Source: Shewanella fidelis ATCC BAA-318
GTDB lineage: Bacteria > Pseudomonadota > Gammaproteobacteria > Enterobacterales > Shewanellaceae
Direction: 5' to 3'
DNA length: 64,000 bases
Assembly (NCBI RefSeq): GCF_000518605.1
Contig: NZ_JADX01000024.1
Location: forward strand, 1 to 64,000
This document shows, piece by piece, positions 9,145 to 17,568 of the stretch (positions are counted from its first letter, which is position 1; each line of letters opens with the position of its first letter). A model generated the notes under the pieces. It made no database searches and was not told the DNA's origin. It was given only the letters and a program-made list of their open reading frames with translations. The translations under genes and the position numbers were made by a program.

Positions 9145-12100
9145 TCAATGATCTGTACTCATAGCAATACTGGTGTATTTGCACCGAGTCGCATCCCCCT
9201 TTCTAAACTGATCACAAGCTAAGAAAGACTGACCTGTTTTGGAGTTCTTACGCAGTAAAAGCTTACCATTAAAGCATTCAGGACAACGTTTAAGCTTGTT
9301 ACTACAATCGTCAGCTACACAATAGTACTCAGTTTGATTGTGCAACATTGGCGCTGACTTGCACTCTTTACATGCATCAACTTTGGTATCGCAATAATCC
9401 TTGCCTAACGAACAAATATAAAAAAGACCAAAGCGTCCTTGTCTTGGGATCAGCTTACCTTCATTACAGTTTGGACAGCAAGCAGCATCATGGTACAAGT
9501 CTGCTAGATCACTCGCCTCACACACTACGTCATTACCATAACTCAGTAGCTCTTTAACAAAGCTTGATGCCTTACCTAACTCGGCTTGCACAAATACCCT
9601 TTGCTTAGCGCGCGATAGAGCCACATAAAACAGGCGGCGTTCCTCGGTATCCTTGAAGTTATCTAGCTTTGGTAGCATAACATCGAGTATTGGATCGTTA
9701 TCTATTTTGCTCGGGAAGCCATATTTATCATCATTCACATCCAGCACTATCACAAAGTCAGCTTGTTTACCTTTAGACGCATGGGCTGACATTGCACTAA
9801 TAGCCAATTGCGGATAACGCTGTTGCCAAATCGCCACATCTTTAACAGAGCTATTAAAGCGGCTAATAAGCATCACACTGGGTTTATTTGCCGCTAAAGT
9901 TGTTCGCGATTGCTTGTCAGCAGCCAGTTGCGAGCATTGCACAATTTCAGCTAAAGCTTGCTGCAGTGCAGCTTCACGCAGATCGATAACTACTTTAACC
10001 TCAGGTTTATCACTGCAATGATGAGTCGTTAACTGCTTAGCTAATTGAGCGGGGTTAGCCTGTACAAAACGTGATGCCACTTTTTCAATTTGGTTATTGA
10101 ATCTAAAGGTTTTATCTAATGAAACCGTTTTCACAGTGCCAAAAGTTGCGGTAAAATCGGTGGTTAAATTCAAATCGCTCCCCGCAAAACGGTAAATCGC
10201 CTGCCAGTCATCGCCCACACAAAACAGCGCGCAATCAGGATTAGCAGCTTTAAGGGCATTGATCAGCTCGGCCCGCGCCATTGAGATATCCTGAAACTCA
10301 TCGACCATGATGTATTTATAAGCAAAACGATTAGCCGTTCGCTGTTGAAAATCCTTTGCGGCAGCATAGTCACGCGCTTGATTGATCATATCTGCAAAAT
10401 CAATACAGTTTTGCTGCGCAAGAAAAGCATCATATTGCTTTATTACCCAGCTAAATAGGTGCAAAAAGGCCTGCCAGCGCAACTGATTATAACTGGCTAA
10501 CTGCTTAGTTTGTTTTTTGCTGGCAGTGGATGTTTGCCCAAGCGCTTGTTGTGACTCTGCAAATTTGCCAAGTTTTATCCGCTTAAGCTCGGCAATGCTC
10601 ATGCCCGAGGCTTTAAACAAACTAACAAAACTCGCCATTAAACGACTTACATTACGATAAACGCCTAACGCTTTAACTTGACTAAAAAGCATTTGCGGCG
10701 AAATCGGCTTAAATAACTCACTTTGGCTTAAGCCTAGCGCTTCAGCACGGGCGCATAGCTGGGTTTCTAAACTGGCTTCGAGTTTTCCTGCATCCGCTTG
10801 CCAGCTAAAGGTTTGCATCAGATGAGTGCCATTTGCTTGATGCAAAGCGATTTTCCAATCACGACTTTGGTTGTAGGCTTGTTTACAAATATCAGCGCGA
10901 GTATTGCCCTGTTTATCAATGCCAAAATGCTCAAGGTAAGCATCTAAGACAGGAATATAAAAGTCCGGCTGATAAACACTTTTCCCCGGCTCAGTATATT
11001 CTCCTGGATAGGTTGGCTCATACTCAAATGCAATACCGTGAGTATAAAGATAATTGCAGATAATTAGCTCTTGAAAGCTTTTAACCAAATCACCAGATAA
11101 CGCCCTAATTTCGTTATTTTTAAGGTAACTACGGTATTGACCTTCGGTTTTAAAATCCAGCGCGTTACGCTGGGGATACAGATAACGGCCAAAATACTCG
11201 GCAACGGGATCTGCCATATCAGGATCAGCAACAATGCAATCTATTTGGCTATCGATAAACTGGGTAAATTGTTTCTCATCGCTGGCAAGCACAGACACTT
11301 GAGTTGAGCGGCCAACATAATGCTGAATGATCTCTTTACCTAATGCGTGAAAGGTGCTGACATTAACGCCACTCAGTTGGCTGCTTGATTGTACTCGCTG
11401 CGCCAGTTCTAGTCGGGCATCTTTGCCATAGGCCAGCATTAAAATTTGCTCAGGTTTAGCTAGACCTTGATTAACCAAATACGCCGCCTTTGCTGCCATG
11501 GTACTGGTTTTTCCAGTACCAGCACCGGCAATAACTAAGGTGTTATCTTCATCAATAACACAAGCCAGCCTTTGTAATTCGGTAAGCGGATGCGCTTCTA
11601 ACCCATCAAATAAGCCTTTATGGGCATTAAGCTGCTGAGTTTGCCACCATTGATTGTATTTATCGGTAAACAGCTGAGGTTGCTTAATAAACTTGGCTAA
11701 ACGGCATTTTAGACGTTCAACATCAAAACCTAAGGCACTAAAGTGCTCGGTTAATGCAAACTGCTTAAGCGTACTGGCATATTGCTGTTGTAAGCACTGT
11801 AGATCAGAGTCGCGTAAATAGCGCTGGTGGCCACTAAATGCTTGCTCAAATTCATTGCTTGCCTGTAGCAAATCATCAAACGCTTGCTGTAACTGCGTCT
11901 TATGGGATGCTAAACGGTTATCAAGCGCCAAACGTAATAACGGTTTACAGTTAGCCCAGTGAAAAAATCGAAACCGCTGCTCGCCCCATAAAAGTGACAA
12001 GGTAAACCAACCTCGCCTAACTTCTACGGTTTGTGCTAACTCAGGGTAAGGATAAAGCTTGCCATTGATGGTTAACCCTTGGTCACACAAATGGGCACTA

Positions 12101-12159
12101 TTACAAAAAAATATGCCTTGCAAAAAACCGAACTTTACAGAATATCGCCTAAGCTCCAC
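9145..12159 (-). CDS. helicase IV (HelD-like) with PD-(D/E)XK-like insert and C-terminal zinc fingers
   Basis: A 1004-aa superfamily 1 helicase. A HelD N-terminal domain (about 1-75) precedes Walker A AGAGTGKT (211-218). Other helicase motifs are VDEFQDIS, GDDWQAIYRF, SAHASKGKQADFV and EERRLFYVALSRAK. E. coli HelD has 684 aa; this protein adds two parts. About 350-490 is an insertion between motif Ia and the rest, with SFQELI, YQPDFYIP (D399) and YLEHFGI (E410), resembling a PD-(D/E)XK nuclease core, though the usual ExK lysine is not in its normal place. About 885-1000 holds several Cys-x2-Cys pairs like topoisomerase C4 zinc fingers. A repair or recombination role is likely. Confidence 0.82.
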   Translation of the reverse strand: MELRRYSVKFGFLQGIFFCNSAHLCDQGLTINGKLYPYPELAQTVEVRRGWFTLSLLWGEQRFRFFHWANCKPLLRLALDNRLASHKTQLQQAFDDLLQASNEFEQAFSGHQRYLRDSDLQCLQQQYASTLKQFALTEHFSALGFDVERLKCRLAKFIKQPQLFTDKYNQWWQTQQLNAHKGLFDGLEAHPLTELQRLACVIDEDNTLVIAGAGTGKTSTMAAKAAYLVNQGLAKPEQILMLAYGKDARLELAQRVQSSSQLSGVNVSTFHALGKEIIQHYVGRSTQVSVLASDEKQFTQFIDSQIDCIVADPDMADPVAEYFGRYLYPQRNALDFKTEGQYRSYLKNNEIRALSGDLVKSFQELIICNYLYTHGIAFEYEPTYPGEYTEPGKSVYQPDFYIPVLDAYLEHFGIDKQGNTRADICKQAYNQSRDWKIALHQANGTHLMQTFSWQADAGKLEASLETQLCARAEALGLSQSELFKPISPQMLFSQVKALGVYRNVSRLMASFVSLFKASGMSIAELKRIKLGKFAESQQALGQTSTASKKQTKQLASYNQLRWQAFLHLFSWVIKQYDAFLAQQNCIDFADMINQARDYAAAKDFQQRTANRFAYKYIMVDEFQDISMARAELINALKAANPDCALFCVGDDWQAIYRFAGSDLNLTTDFTATFGTVKTVSLDKTFRFNNQIEKVASRFVQANPAQLAKQLTTHHCSDKPEVKVVIDLREAALQQALAEIVQCSQLAADKQSRTTLAANKPSVMLISRFNSSVKDVAIWQQRYPQLAISAMSAHASKGKQADFVIVLDVNDDKYGFPSKIDNDPILDVMLPKLDNFKDTEERRLFYVALSRAKQRVFVQAELGKASSFVKELLSYGNDVVCEASDLADLYHDAACCPNCNEGKLIPRQGRFGLFYICSLGKDYCDTKVDACKECKSAPMLHNQTEYYCVADDCSNKLKRCPECFNGKLLLRKNSKTGQSFLACDQFRKGDATRCKYTSIAMSTDH

Positions 12160-12525
12160 AACAACCTCAATACCACAAAATGCCGCGCCATATTAGCAAG
12201 TAAAACCGCCTTCAAGTAGCGATAATTTTATTTAACGTTGCAAACTAACACATTGTAAAACCGCCACAAAAAGGCCATAAAACCAACAAATTGCCTAATA
12301 AATACCTTTTTAGCTTTTTTCACATATAAAATCGGCTTTTCAAGCGTGATAAACCACACAAAAACGCATTGAATCGACTTTTTGTAAGCGCAGCATCACA
12401 CACCTTAAAATAGCTCCATGCTAGCCTAATCTCACAAAGTATGGCGGCAGACAAATAAAACAAATGCCATACAAGATCATTTAGAACACTGACCAAAGAT
12501 GGATGAGATAAGGGTTTACCATATT
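12160..12525. other. divergent intergenic region
   Basis: 366 bp between the helicase gene (minus) and a small secreted protein (plus). A 7-bp inverted repeat, GTATGGC (12439-12445) and GCCATAC (12466-12472), precedes the small gene. No strong promoter was identified with confidence. Confidence 0.4.
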
Positions 12526-12876
12526 ATGAAAAAACTACTAATTGCGGGTCTATTAAGTTGTGCAGCATTCGGTCAAGCACATGCAAGCGCTGAAACCCTA
12601 GATACAGAAACAGCAGTAGGTATGGCCAGTTTGATGATTTGTACTACCTTCTATGCCGAGCAAGACATGCAAATTGAAGGCGTTATTGTTGGCCAATCTA
12701 TGATGTCCCATAAAAATGCCGGCATTGAAGAGATGATTATGTCTAAAGAAACCAGCCAAGCATTAGACGAATACATGCAACGATTCCAAGCGGCTAACAA
12801 AGAACAACAAATTAAGATCTGTGACGAAGCAATTAAGTTTGCCCGTGAAAGTACATTTGTAAAAGTAGCTGAGTAA
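12526..12876 (+). CDS. small secreted hypothetical protein
   Basis: A 116-aa protein with a clean Sec signal peptide (MKKLLIAGLLSCAAFGQAHA, cleavage before SAET). The mature part is about 96 aa, mostly helical, with two cysteines (MICTTFY and IKICDEA) that could form one disulfide in the periplasm. The frame is open further upstream, but the ATG at 12526 is preferred because it begins the signal peptide and is preceded by AAGGG. A strong terminator follows at 12986. I do not recognise the family. Confidence 0.7.
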   Translation: MKKLLIAGLLSCAAFGQAHASAETLDTETAVGMASLMICTTFYAEQDMQIEGVIVGQSMMSHKNAGIEEMIMSKETSQALDEYMQRFQAANKEQQIKICDEAIKFARESTFVKVAE

Positions 12877-12985
12877 TTTGCTAAACCGCCAGCGATTAAC
12901 AGGTTAAGCAACAATACTCGCTACAATTCACTCAGCTCTTGGCTTTGGCACAATAACCAACAAGATAAACCTGAGTGCAAAAACC

Positions 12986-13015
12986 ATAAGGCTTAGCAAG
13001 TATGCTAAGCCTTAT
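12986..13015 (+). terminator. terminator after the small secreted protein
   Basis: A perfect 13-bp stem, ATAAGGCTTAGCA/TGCTAAGCCTTAT, with a 4-nt loop, followed by TTGTT. It lies 110 bp after the stop. It may also act on the convergent FtsZ-like gene. Confidence 0.75.
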
Positions 13016-13052
13016 TTGTTGATGCCAATTATAGTAATGTCGTTACAAGCAG

Positions 13053-14300
13053 CTAGACCCCACTCAATTTTGCCCTTCTAGAATACGCAGGGATCTCCAA
13101 CTCATCTTCTTCAGTAATAGCTACTGCTGATTTTTGCCTTAAAAAGTCATGTAGATTAAGTAACTCAGATGGCTCAAAACGGGGCTTTTTATCCACTTGA
13201 GTATCAATCACTACAGCCCTGATGTTGCTATCTATCCCCTTGGCACTCGGCACAGAATGAAGATCTCGCTCAATAGCCGCGACCTCTTTTGAGGAATGAC
13301 TTGTTATTAGCTCATTTGCCGGTGTCTGCTGTAAATGGGCTGGCGTTTCAATTCCGGTGGCGATTACCATTAGCTCAAGTTCACAATCAAGCTCTGGCAC
13401 TATGGTTAAGCCAATAATCACCATAGCGTCAGCATTAAGCTGTTGCTGTAAACACGCGCCAATGAGATTGTACTGGCTTAGTTCAATATTGTCGGTGGCA
13501 ATAACACTGACAATCGCCCCTTTCGCCTGAGTTAACTCAATTTGTTCAAGCAACGGATTTTGTAAAGCATTGGCAATGGTTTGCTGTAAATCATCGTTTG
13601 CTTGTTGCCGTGCTACGCCCATAGCAGCGCGACCTTGATGGCTAATTACTTCAATAAAATCATTAAGATCGATATTGATTAAACCAGACTGGCTAATGGT
13701 CGTCGTTAAACCTTGCAGTACGTCTTGTAAAATACGGTTACTTTCATAAAACGCGTTCACCATGGAGATTTTCTTATCCAGCGCGTCAATGAGTTTGTCG
13801 TTGGGCAATACAATCACCGCATCTGCAGCGTTAATTAATTCATCAACCCCATTCTTTGCCTGTTGCGCCCGCTTTTGCCCCTCAAGGCTGAATGGTGTGG
13901 TCACTACCGCAACCAGCGGTTTACTCAGCTCTTTAGCAAGGCTTGCGATAAATGGCATTGCACCAGTGCCGGTTCCACCGCCCATGCCGCCGGTGATAAA
14001 CACGATATCAGCCGCCTCGATATGTTGCTTTAATTCAGCTTCAGACTCTTTAGCCGCCTCAAAGCCTTTGTGCGGTTTCGCGCCCGCCCCTAGGCCTTTG
14101 GTGATCTCAGTGCCAATTTGCAAACGCACACTGCACTCGCACATAGTAAGTGACTGTGCATCGGTATTAACCGCAATCAATTGCACGTTATCAGCAAGCT
14201 GTGCCTTGCTTAGCTGGTTAATGGTGTTACAGCCGCATCCACCTACACCCAACACACTAATTTTGGGGGCATGGCTGTTATTTGGCAGCAGATCAAACAT
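13053..14300 (-). CDS. divergent FtsZ paralogue (tubulin-like GTPase)
   Basis: A 415-aa FtsZ-family GTPase encoded outside any division-gene cluster. It has the nucleotide-binding GVGGCGCNT (18-26), tubulin signature GGGTGTG (108-114) and PNDKL (166-170). The T7 loop LINIDLND keeps both catalytic acids (D211, D214), so it should hydrolyse GTP on polymerisation. After a linker of about 60 residues the C-terminus reads LEIPAYSRR (401-409), echoing the DIPAFLRK peptide by which FtsZ binds FtsA and ZipA. The core is diverged from gammaproteobacterial FtsZ, so this is inferred to be a second copy. The start at 14300 has AGGAG 6 nt ahead; an upstream ATG at 14336 lacks this. It lies 50 bp after the WYL regulator gene on the same strand, with an operator-like repeat between. 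Confidence 0.88.
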   Translation of the reverse strand: MFDLLPNNSHAPKISVLGVGGCGCNTINQLSKAQLADNVQLIAVNTDAQSLTMCECSVRLQIGTEITKGLGAGAKPHKGFEAAKESEAELKQHIEAADIVFITGGMGGGTGTGAMPFIASLAKELSKPLVAVVTTPFSLEGQKRAQQAKNGVDELINAADAVIVLPNDKLIDALDKKISMVNAFYESNRILQDVLQGLTTTISQSGLINIDLNDFIEVISHQGRAAMGVARQQANDDLQQTIANALQNPLLEQIELTQAKGAIVSVIATDNIELSQYNLIGACLQQQLNADAMVIIGLTIVPELDCELELMVIATGIETPAHLQQTPANELITSHSSKEVAAIERDLHSVPSAKGIDSNIRAVVIDTQVDKKPRFEPSELLNLHDFLRQKSAVAITEEDELEIPAYSRRAKLSGV

Positions 14301-14350
14301 GGCGATCTCCTTGGATCTAATTAGATGATGTAGCAAGGAGATTAATGCAA

Positions 14351-15370
14351 CTATGCGACAGACTCGGTCGCAGCGATTTGATACTTATTGGTTATTTTAC
14401 TTGCGAGCCGCATAAAGTGTGCTCGTAGTTTTAGCGGCGCGATAACCTCGACGCTATCTGCCATGCCCCATAAATATTCCCGCAATCTGGCAGAGTCCAT
14501 CACAGTCGCCTTGACTAAATATCGACCATCTGCAAGGCGTTCTATCGTTTGATCGTCACTAAATTTAGCATCTCGCATAATAAAGTTCGCAGCAGGATCG
14601 CATACAAGTTCCAGCACAATCGAAGCAGATGCAGGCGCGTTACCCACACGATTAATATCAAAGTCATTACGAGTAATAGCTTTAGTGTCTAACAACTCGA
14701 TATTGCGCATTTGATTCAGCGGCTTAGCATATCGCCTTGGATGCTCACGACCTAGAGTGAAAGCGAGCAACACTACCCCATCCTCAATTTTAATACCCTC
14801 TAAGTTAATCGGTCGGTAATCAATCCAATAACGCTGACCTTTAATGACCCGTTGAATTTGGCAAGCAATTTGACGATTTTCAAGCAAGGCTTTTTGCACA
14901 GTTTCTAACGCCTTTGAGTCGGGAGTTCGATAACTGATAGGTAACGGCTGCGGTAACTGCGCCACTCTACACGCCCAATAGAGCCACGGTTTATTGGCAT
15001 CTTTACTCAACACCTCATCGGCGCGGTCAAAATAGGGAGTAAGCTGCTTTAAGGTGCTGGCGGGCATTAGCTGATTAGCACTGTGCTTTAAGGTGTAAAA
15101 CGCCAGCGCCATATGATGGTCCATCAAAGTTAGATTTAGCCCGCGCCAACACTTAGCAATTGACCAACCAAAGGGTTTGCAGCGGTCGTCCATCACCATG
15201 CCAAACAAGCCCATATCATGCATGCTTTTAAGCTCACGCTGAACAGTGCGTAAGCCAACTTCATAGCCACGTTCAAGCAGTTTGTCTGTTAGTTCATTAG
15301 CGGTAATACGAAAAGGCTCACGGGGAATATGTTCCAGCAAGGTTATTTGGCGCTGAATATTGGTTTGCAT
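14351..15370 (-). CDS. WYL-domain transcriptional regulator
   Basis: A 339-aa regulator. Residues 1-70 are a winged helix-turn-helix (RTVQRELKSMHDMGLF is the recognition region), about 140-235 the WYL domain (ISYRTP, YWIDYRPINLEG, HPRRYAKPLN), and about 240-335 the C-terminal WCX-type domain. WYL proteins are ligand- or nucleic-acid-sensing regulators; several repress defence systems (BrxR, CapW). It is the first gene of a two-gene unit with the FtsZ paralogue. An inverted repeat TGCGAC-N7-GTCGCA overlaps its promoter, and a second identical arrangement overlaps its own last codons ahead of the FtsZ-like gene, which suggests autoregulation and control of the partner. Confidence 0.88.
   Translation of the reverse strand: MQTNIQRQITLLEHIPREPFRITANELTDKLLERGYEVGLRTVQRELKSMHDMGLFGMVMDDRCKPFGWSIAKCWRGLNLTLMDHHMALAFYTLKHSANQLMPASTLKQLTPYFDRADEVLSKDANKPWLYWACRVAQLPQPLPISYRTPDSKALETVQKALLENRQIACQIQRVIKGQRYWIDYRPINLEGIKIEDGVVLLAFTLGREHPRRYAKPLNQMRNIELLDTKAITRNDFDINRVGNAPASASIVLELVCDPAANFIMRDAKFSDDQTIERLADGRYLVKATVMDSARLREYLWGMADSVEVIAPLKLRAHFMRLASKITNKYQIAATESVA
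14354..14372. promoter_or_regulatory. operator-like inverted repeat ahead of the FtsZ paralogue
   Basis: TGCGAC (14354-14359), 7 bp, GTCGCA (14367-14372). It sits in the last codons of the WYL gene, 54 bp before the start of the FtsZ-like gene. The arms and spacing equal those of the site in the WYL promoter, and the similarity extends to TGCGACA on one side and GTCGCAGC on the other. Binding by the WYL protein is inferred. Confidence 0.6.
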
Positions 15371-15402
15371 TTATTCGTCTCTTAAAGTGCTGAGCCGTTA
15401 GC

Positions 15403-15436
15403 ATAATATCATGCTGCGACAAATACTGTCGCAGCA
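15403..15436 (-). promoter_or_regulatory. promoter and operator-like repeat of the WYL gene
   Basis: A perfect 10-bp inverted repeat, TGCTGCGACA (15412-15421) and TGTCGCAGCA (15427-15436), with a 5-bp spacer. On the minus strand it overlaps a likely promoter: -35 GCGACA (15427-15432), 18 bp, -10 TATTAT (15403-15408). A repressor on the repeat would block the -35 and spacer region, which fits autorepression by the WYL protein. Confidence 0.65.
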
Positions 15437-15665
15437 AAACCGATCAGGTATAAATTAGCAATTTAGCAACAGCAAAGCATTGAGCAATTGGCAAGCAAAC
15501 AAAAAATAGCTATAGATTTGTCACAGAAGTTATTGTTAGCTTTAGCTATAGTTACAGTACTTTATCATCTTAAATTGTGGCCATAAGTGTCAGTTTTTAG
15601 CTTTACGCCGCAGACATGCCAAGCATTTGAGGTTGATTACCACATCTATTTTGGAGCGCTATTTG

Positions 15666-16748
15666 ATGGACAGCTTTAAGCTAAAACCCCACCACGCCAT
15701 TCTACTTCTTGCTTTGGCCATTGCGTTTTACGCATGCTACCTGCTCGTTTCACCGTATTTAGGCTCTATTATTCTGGCGGCCATTGTTGCGTTATTGGTG
15801 TTGCCACTGCATGCAAAAATTGAAAGCTATATGCCGGCAAAACCCAATCTGGCATCAGTGGTGTCTTGTACCTTAGTCACTGTGGTAGTGCTGCTACCTT
15901 TGCTATTTGTCACTATTGCGATAATGAATGAAGGCATCAACTTTATGGGTCACGCCTATGACTGGTTAACTAATGGCGGCGCCAAAGCTTTTTTATCTCA
16001 TCCTTATATTCAAAGTGGCATCAGCTTACTCAATAAATGGCTACCTTTTGAAAGCTTGAAAGTAGATGAACTGGTACAGCAAGCGGCAGTAAAAGTCACC
16101 CAGCTCAGCAGCAGCTTTTTGTCGGCCAGTACCGGACTACTGGGCGATGTGGCAAATACGGTTTTGAGCTTTTCTCTAATGCTATTTGTGCTGTTTTTCT
16201 TCCTTAGAGATCAACAAACTATTGTAAGTAGTATCCGGCACATCATTCCATTGTCGCGCTCTCAAGAAGAGATGATTTTTAACGAGGTCAAAGTTGTAGC
16301 TAAGTCAGCGGTTTTTGGCGCGTTTTTAACGGCGCTGGCCCAAGGTGCCCTGGGCGGTATCGCTATGGCCATGGCGGGCTTTTCTGGTTTGTTTTGGGGC
16401 AGCATGATGGCCTTTGCATCATTTATCCCCTTTGTAGGCACCGCCATGATCTGGCTACCCGCCTCAATTTATCTATTCATTACCGGTGACTGGCAATGGG
16501 CGCTGTTTTTAATCGCATGGGGAGTGTTGGTTATTGGCTCGATTGATAACTTTCTAAGACCTTGGCTAATGCAAGGCAGTACAGGCATGAGCACTCTACT
16601 GCTGTTTTTCTCATTGTTAGGTGGCCTACAACTGTTTGGCTTAATCGGCCTAATTTACGGCCCAATTATCTTTGCCGTAACTTTAGTATTAGCTCGCCTG
16701 TATGAAATCGAGTTTAAAGATTTTATTGAGCAGCAAGATAACAGCTAA
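15666..16748 (+). CDS. AI-2E family permease (YdiK/PerM-like)
   Basis: A 360-aa inner-membrane protein with about eight hydrophobic segments and the family's long hydrophilic loop (about 100-160) between segments 3 and 4. Family signatures near the end are FIPFVGTAMIWLPA, GSIDNFLRPWLMQG and IGLIYGPIIFA. Members export diverse small molecules or ions (AI-2 in E. coli TqsA, sodium or hydrogen ions in others), so the substrate is open. The frame continues upstream to a TTG at 15627, but the ATG at 15666 with GGAG 9 nt ahead is the better start. It is transcribed divergently from the WYL gene. Confidence 0.85.
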   Translation: MDSFKLKPHHAILLLALAIAFYACYLLVSPYLGSIILAAIVALLVLPLHAKIESYMPAKPNLASVVSCTLVTVVVLLPLLFVTIAIMNEGINFMGHAYDWLTNGGAKAFLSHPYIQSGISLLNKWLPFESLKVDELVQQAAVKVTQLSSSFLSASTGLLGDVANTVLSFSLMLFVLFFFLRDQQTIVSSIRHIIPLSRSQEEMIFNEVKVVAKSAVFGAFLTALAQGALGGIAMAMAGFSGLFWGSMMAFASFIPFVGTAMIWLPASIYLFITGDWQWALFLIAWGVLVIGSIDNFLRPWLMQGSTGMSTLLLFFSLLGGLQLFGLIGLIYGPIIFAVTLVLARLYEIEFKDFIEQQDNS

Positions 16749-16895
16749 AACAAACCTAAAGTAAGTGAGCCGCTATGTGAGTGCGGCTCAGCTAAGTCAA
16801 AGCAAAAGCCAACCTAAAACTAAAAAGCCAAAATAAAGCTAAGCCCCATCCATAACGGGCTGTTAGCCGTTAACTTATTGCAGATGTGGCAACAA

Positions 16896-17327
16896 CTATT
16901 TATCGTCCTCCAAGCTTGCTAACTCTTGCTCAAGCTCTGCCAGCTTAGTGTTTTCACTCAATAATTTTTGCTTGTATTTATAAGTTTTATCTAAGTTACT
17001 CTCCTCCTCTGCTTCTTTCAAAGAGGCTTGATACTTATCTATTTGCTGTTTTACATCAGCAATCTCAGCAGTGAGATCTTGCTTAAGGACGTTTGTGGTG
17101 CAATGGGTATCAACATTTTTCAGTGCTGTTTCTAATCCCGCCACCTTATGAGTATTGCCATGAGCCTTTGCCATAACAATCTGCTTTGAGATCTCACATC
17201 GCTTTTTGTCACAGCCAACCATAGTGCTGCAGTCTTGATGGTGATCGGCAAACACAAGCTTGGTAGGCAGAGCAAAGCTCAATAAACAAGCTGACATAGC
17301 CGCTAACGCAAATGAGGTGTTTTTCAT
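16896..17327 (-). CDS. DUF1090 periplasmic protein (YqjC-like)
   Basis: A 143-aa protein with a signal peptide (cut near VFA-DHH), then the DUF1090 pattern: four spaced cysteines in CSTMVGCDKKRC and DTHC, QIVMAKAHGN, KVAGLETAL, and two C-terminal coiled-coil helices (LKQDLTAEIADVKQQIDKY and the Glu/Lys-rich end). E. coli YqjC belongs to the same family; its role is poorly defined, with links to acid stress. CGGAG lies 8 nt before the ATG. It is divergent from the glutathione synthetase gene. Confidence 0.85.
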   Translation of the reverse strand: MKNTSFALAAMSACLLSFALPTKLVFADHHQDCSTMVGCDKKRCEISKQIVMAKAHGNTHKVAGLETALKNVDTHCTTNVLKQDLTAEIADVKQQIDKYQASLKEAEEESNLDKTYKYKQKLLSENTKLAELEQELASLEDDK

Positions 17328-17466
17328 CTAAATATCTCCGTTTGATTATTAATGAGCTCATACCGCAAAACAGCTCTCGCTATAGGTTATATAGTCACTG
17401 GATCATCAAACGTCCATTTAACAACAAAACCTCTCTCTTGCTCTGCGTCAACATTTCGGTTTAATT

Positions 17467-17509
17467 CGAAATATGAATTGACAACAGTCAACAGTAGACC
17501 TATATTTCG
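17467..17509 (+). promoter_or_regulatory. promoter of the glutathione synthetase gene
   Basis: TTGACA (17478-17483), 17 bp, TATATT (17501-17506): a near-consensus sigma-70 promoter 63 bp before the start codon. It is bracketed by a perfect 8-bp inverted repeat, CGAAATAT (17467-17474) and ATATTTCG (17502-17509), and TTGAC-AACA-GTCAA overlaps the -35. Either could be a regulator site. Confidence 0.7.
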
Positions 17510-17568
17510 ATTTTTACAGAAATAACTTAAAACAAGCTCGGATAAACGCAGCTATTAAGGGTGACATC

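Noticed and set aside
16766..16792. Hairpin TGAGCCGC/GCGGCTCA after the AI-2E permease as a terminator
   Set aside because: No T run follows on the plus strand, so it is not listed as a terminator.
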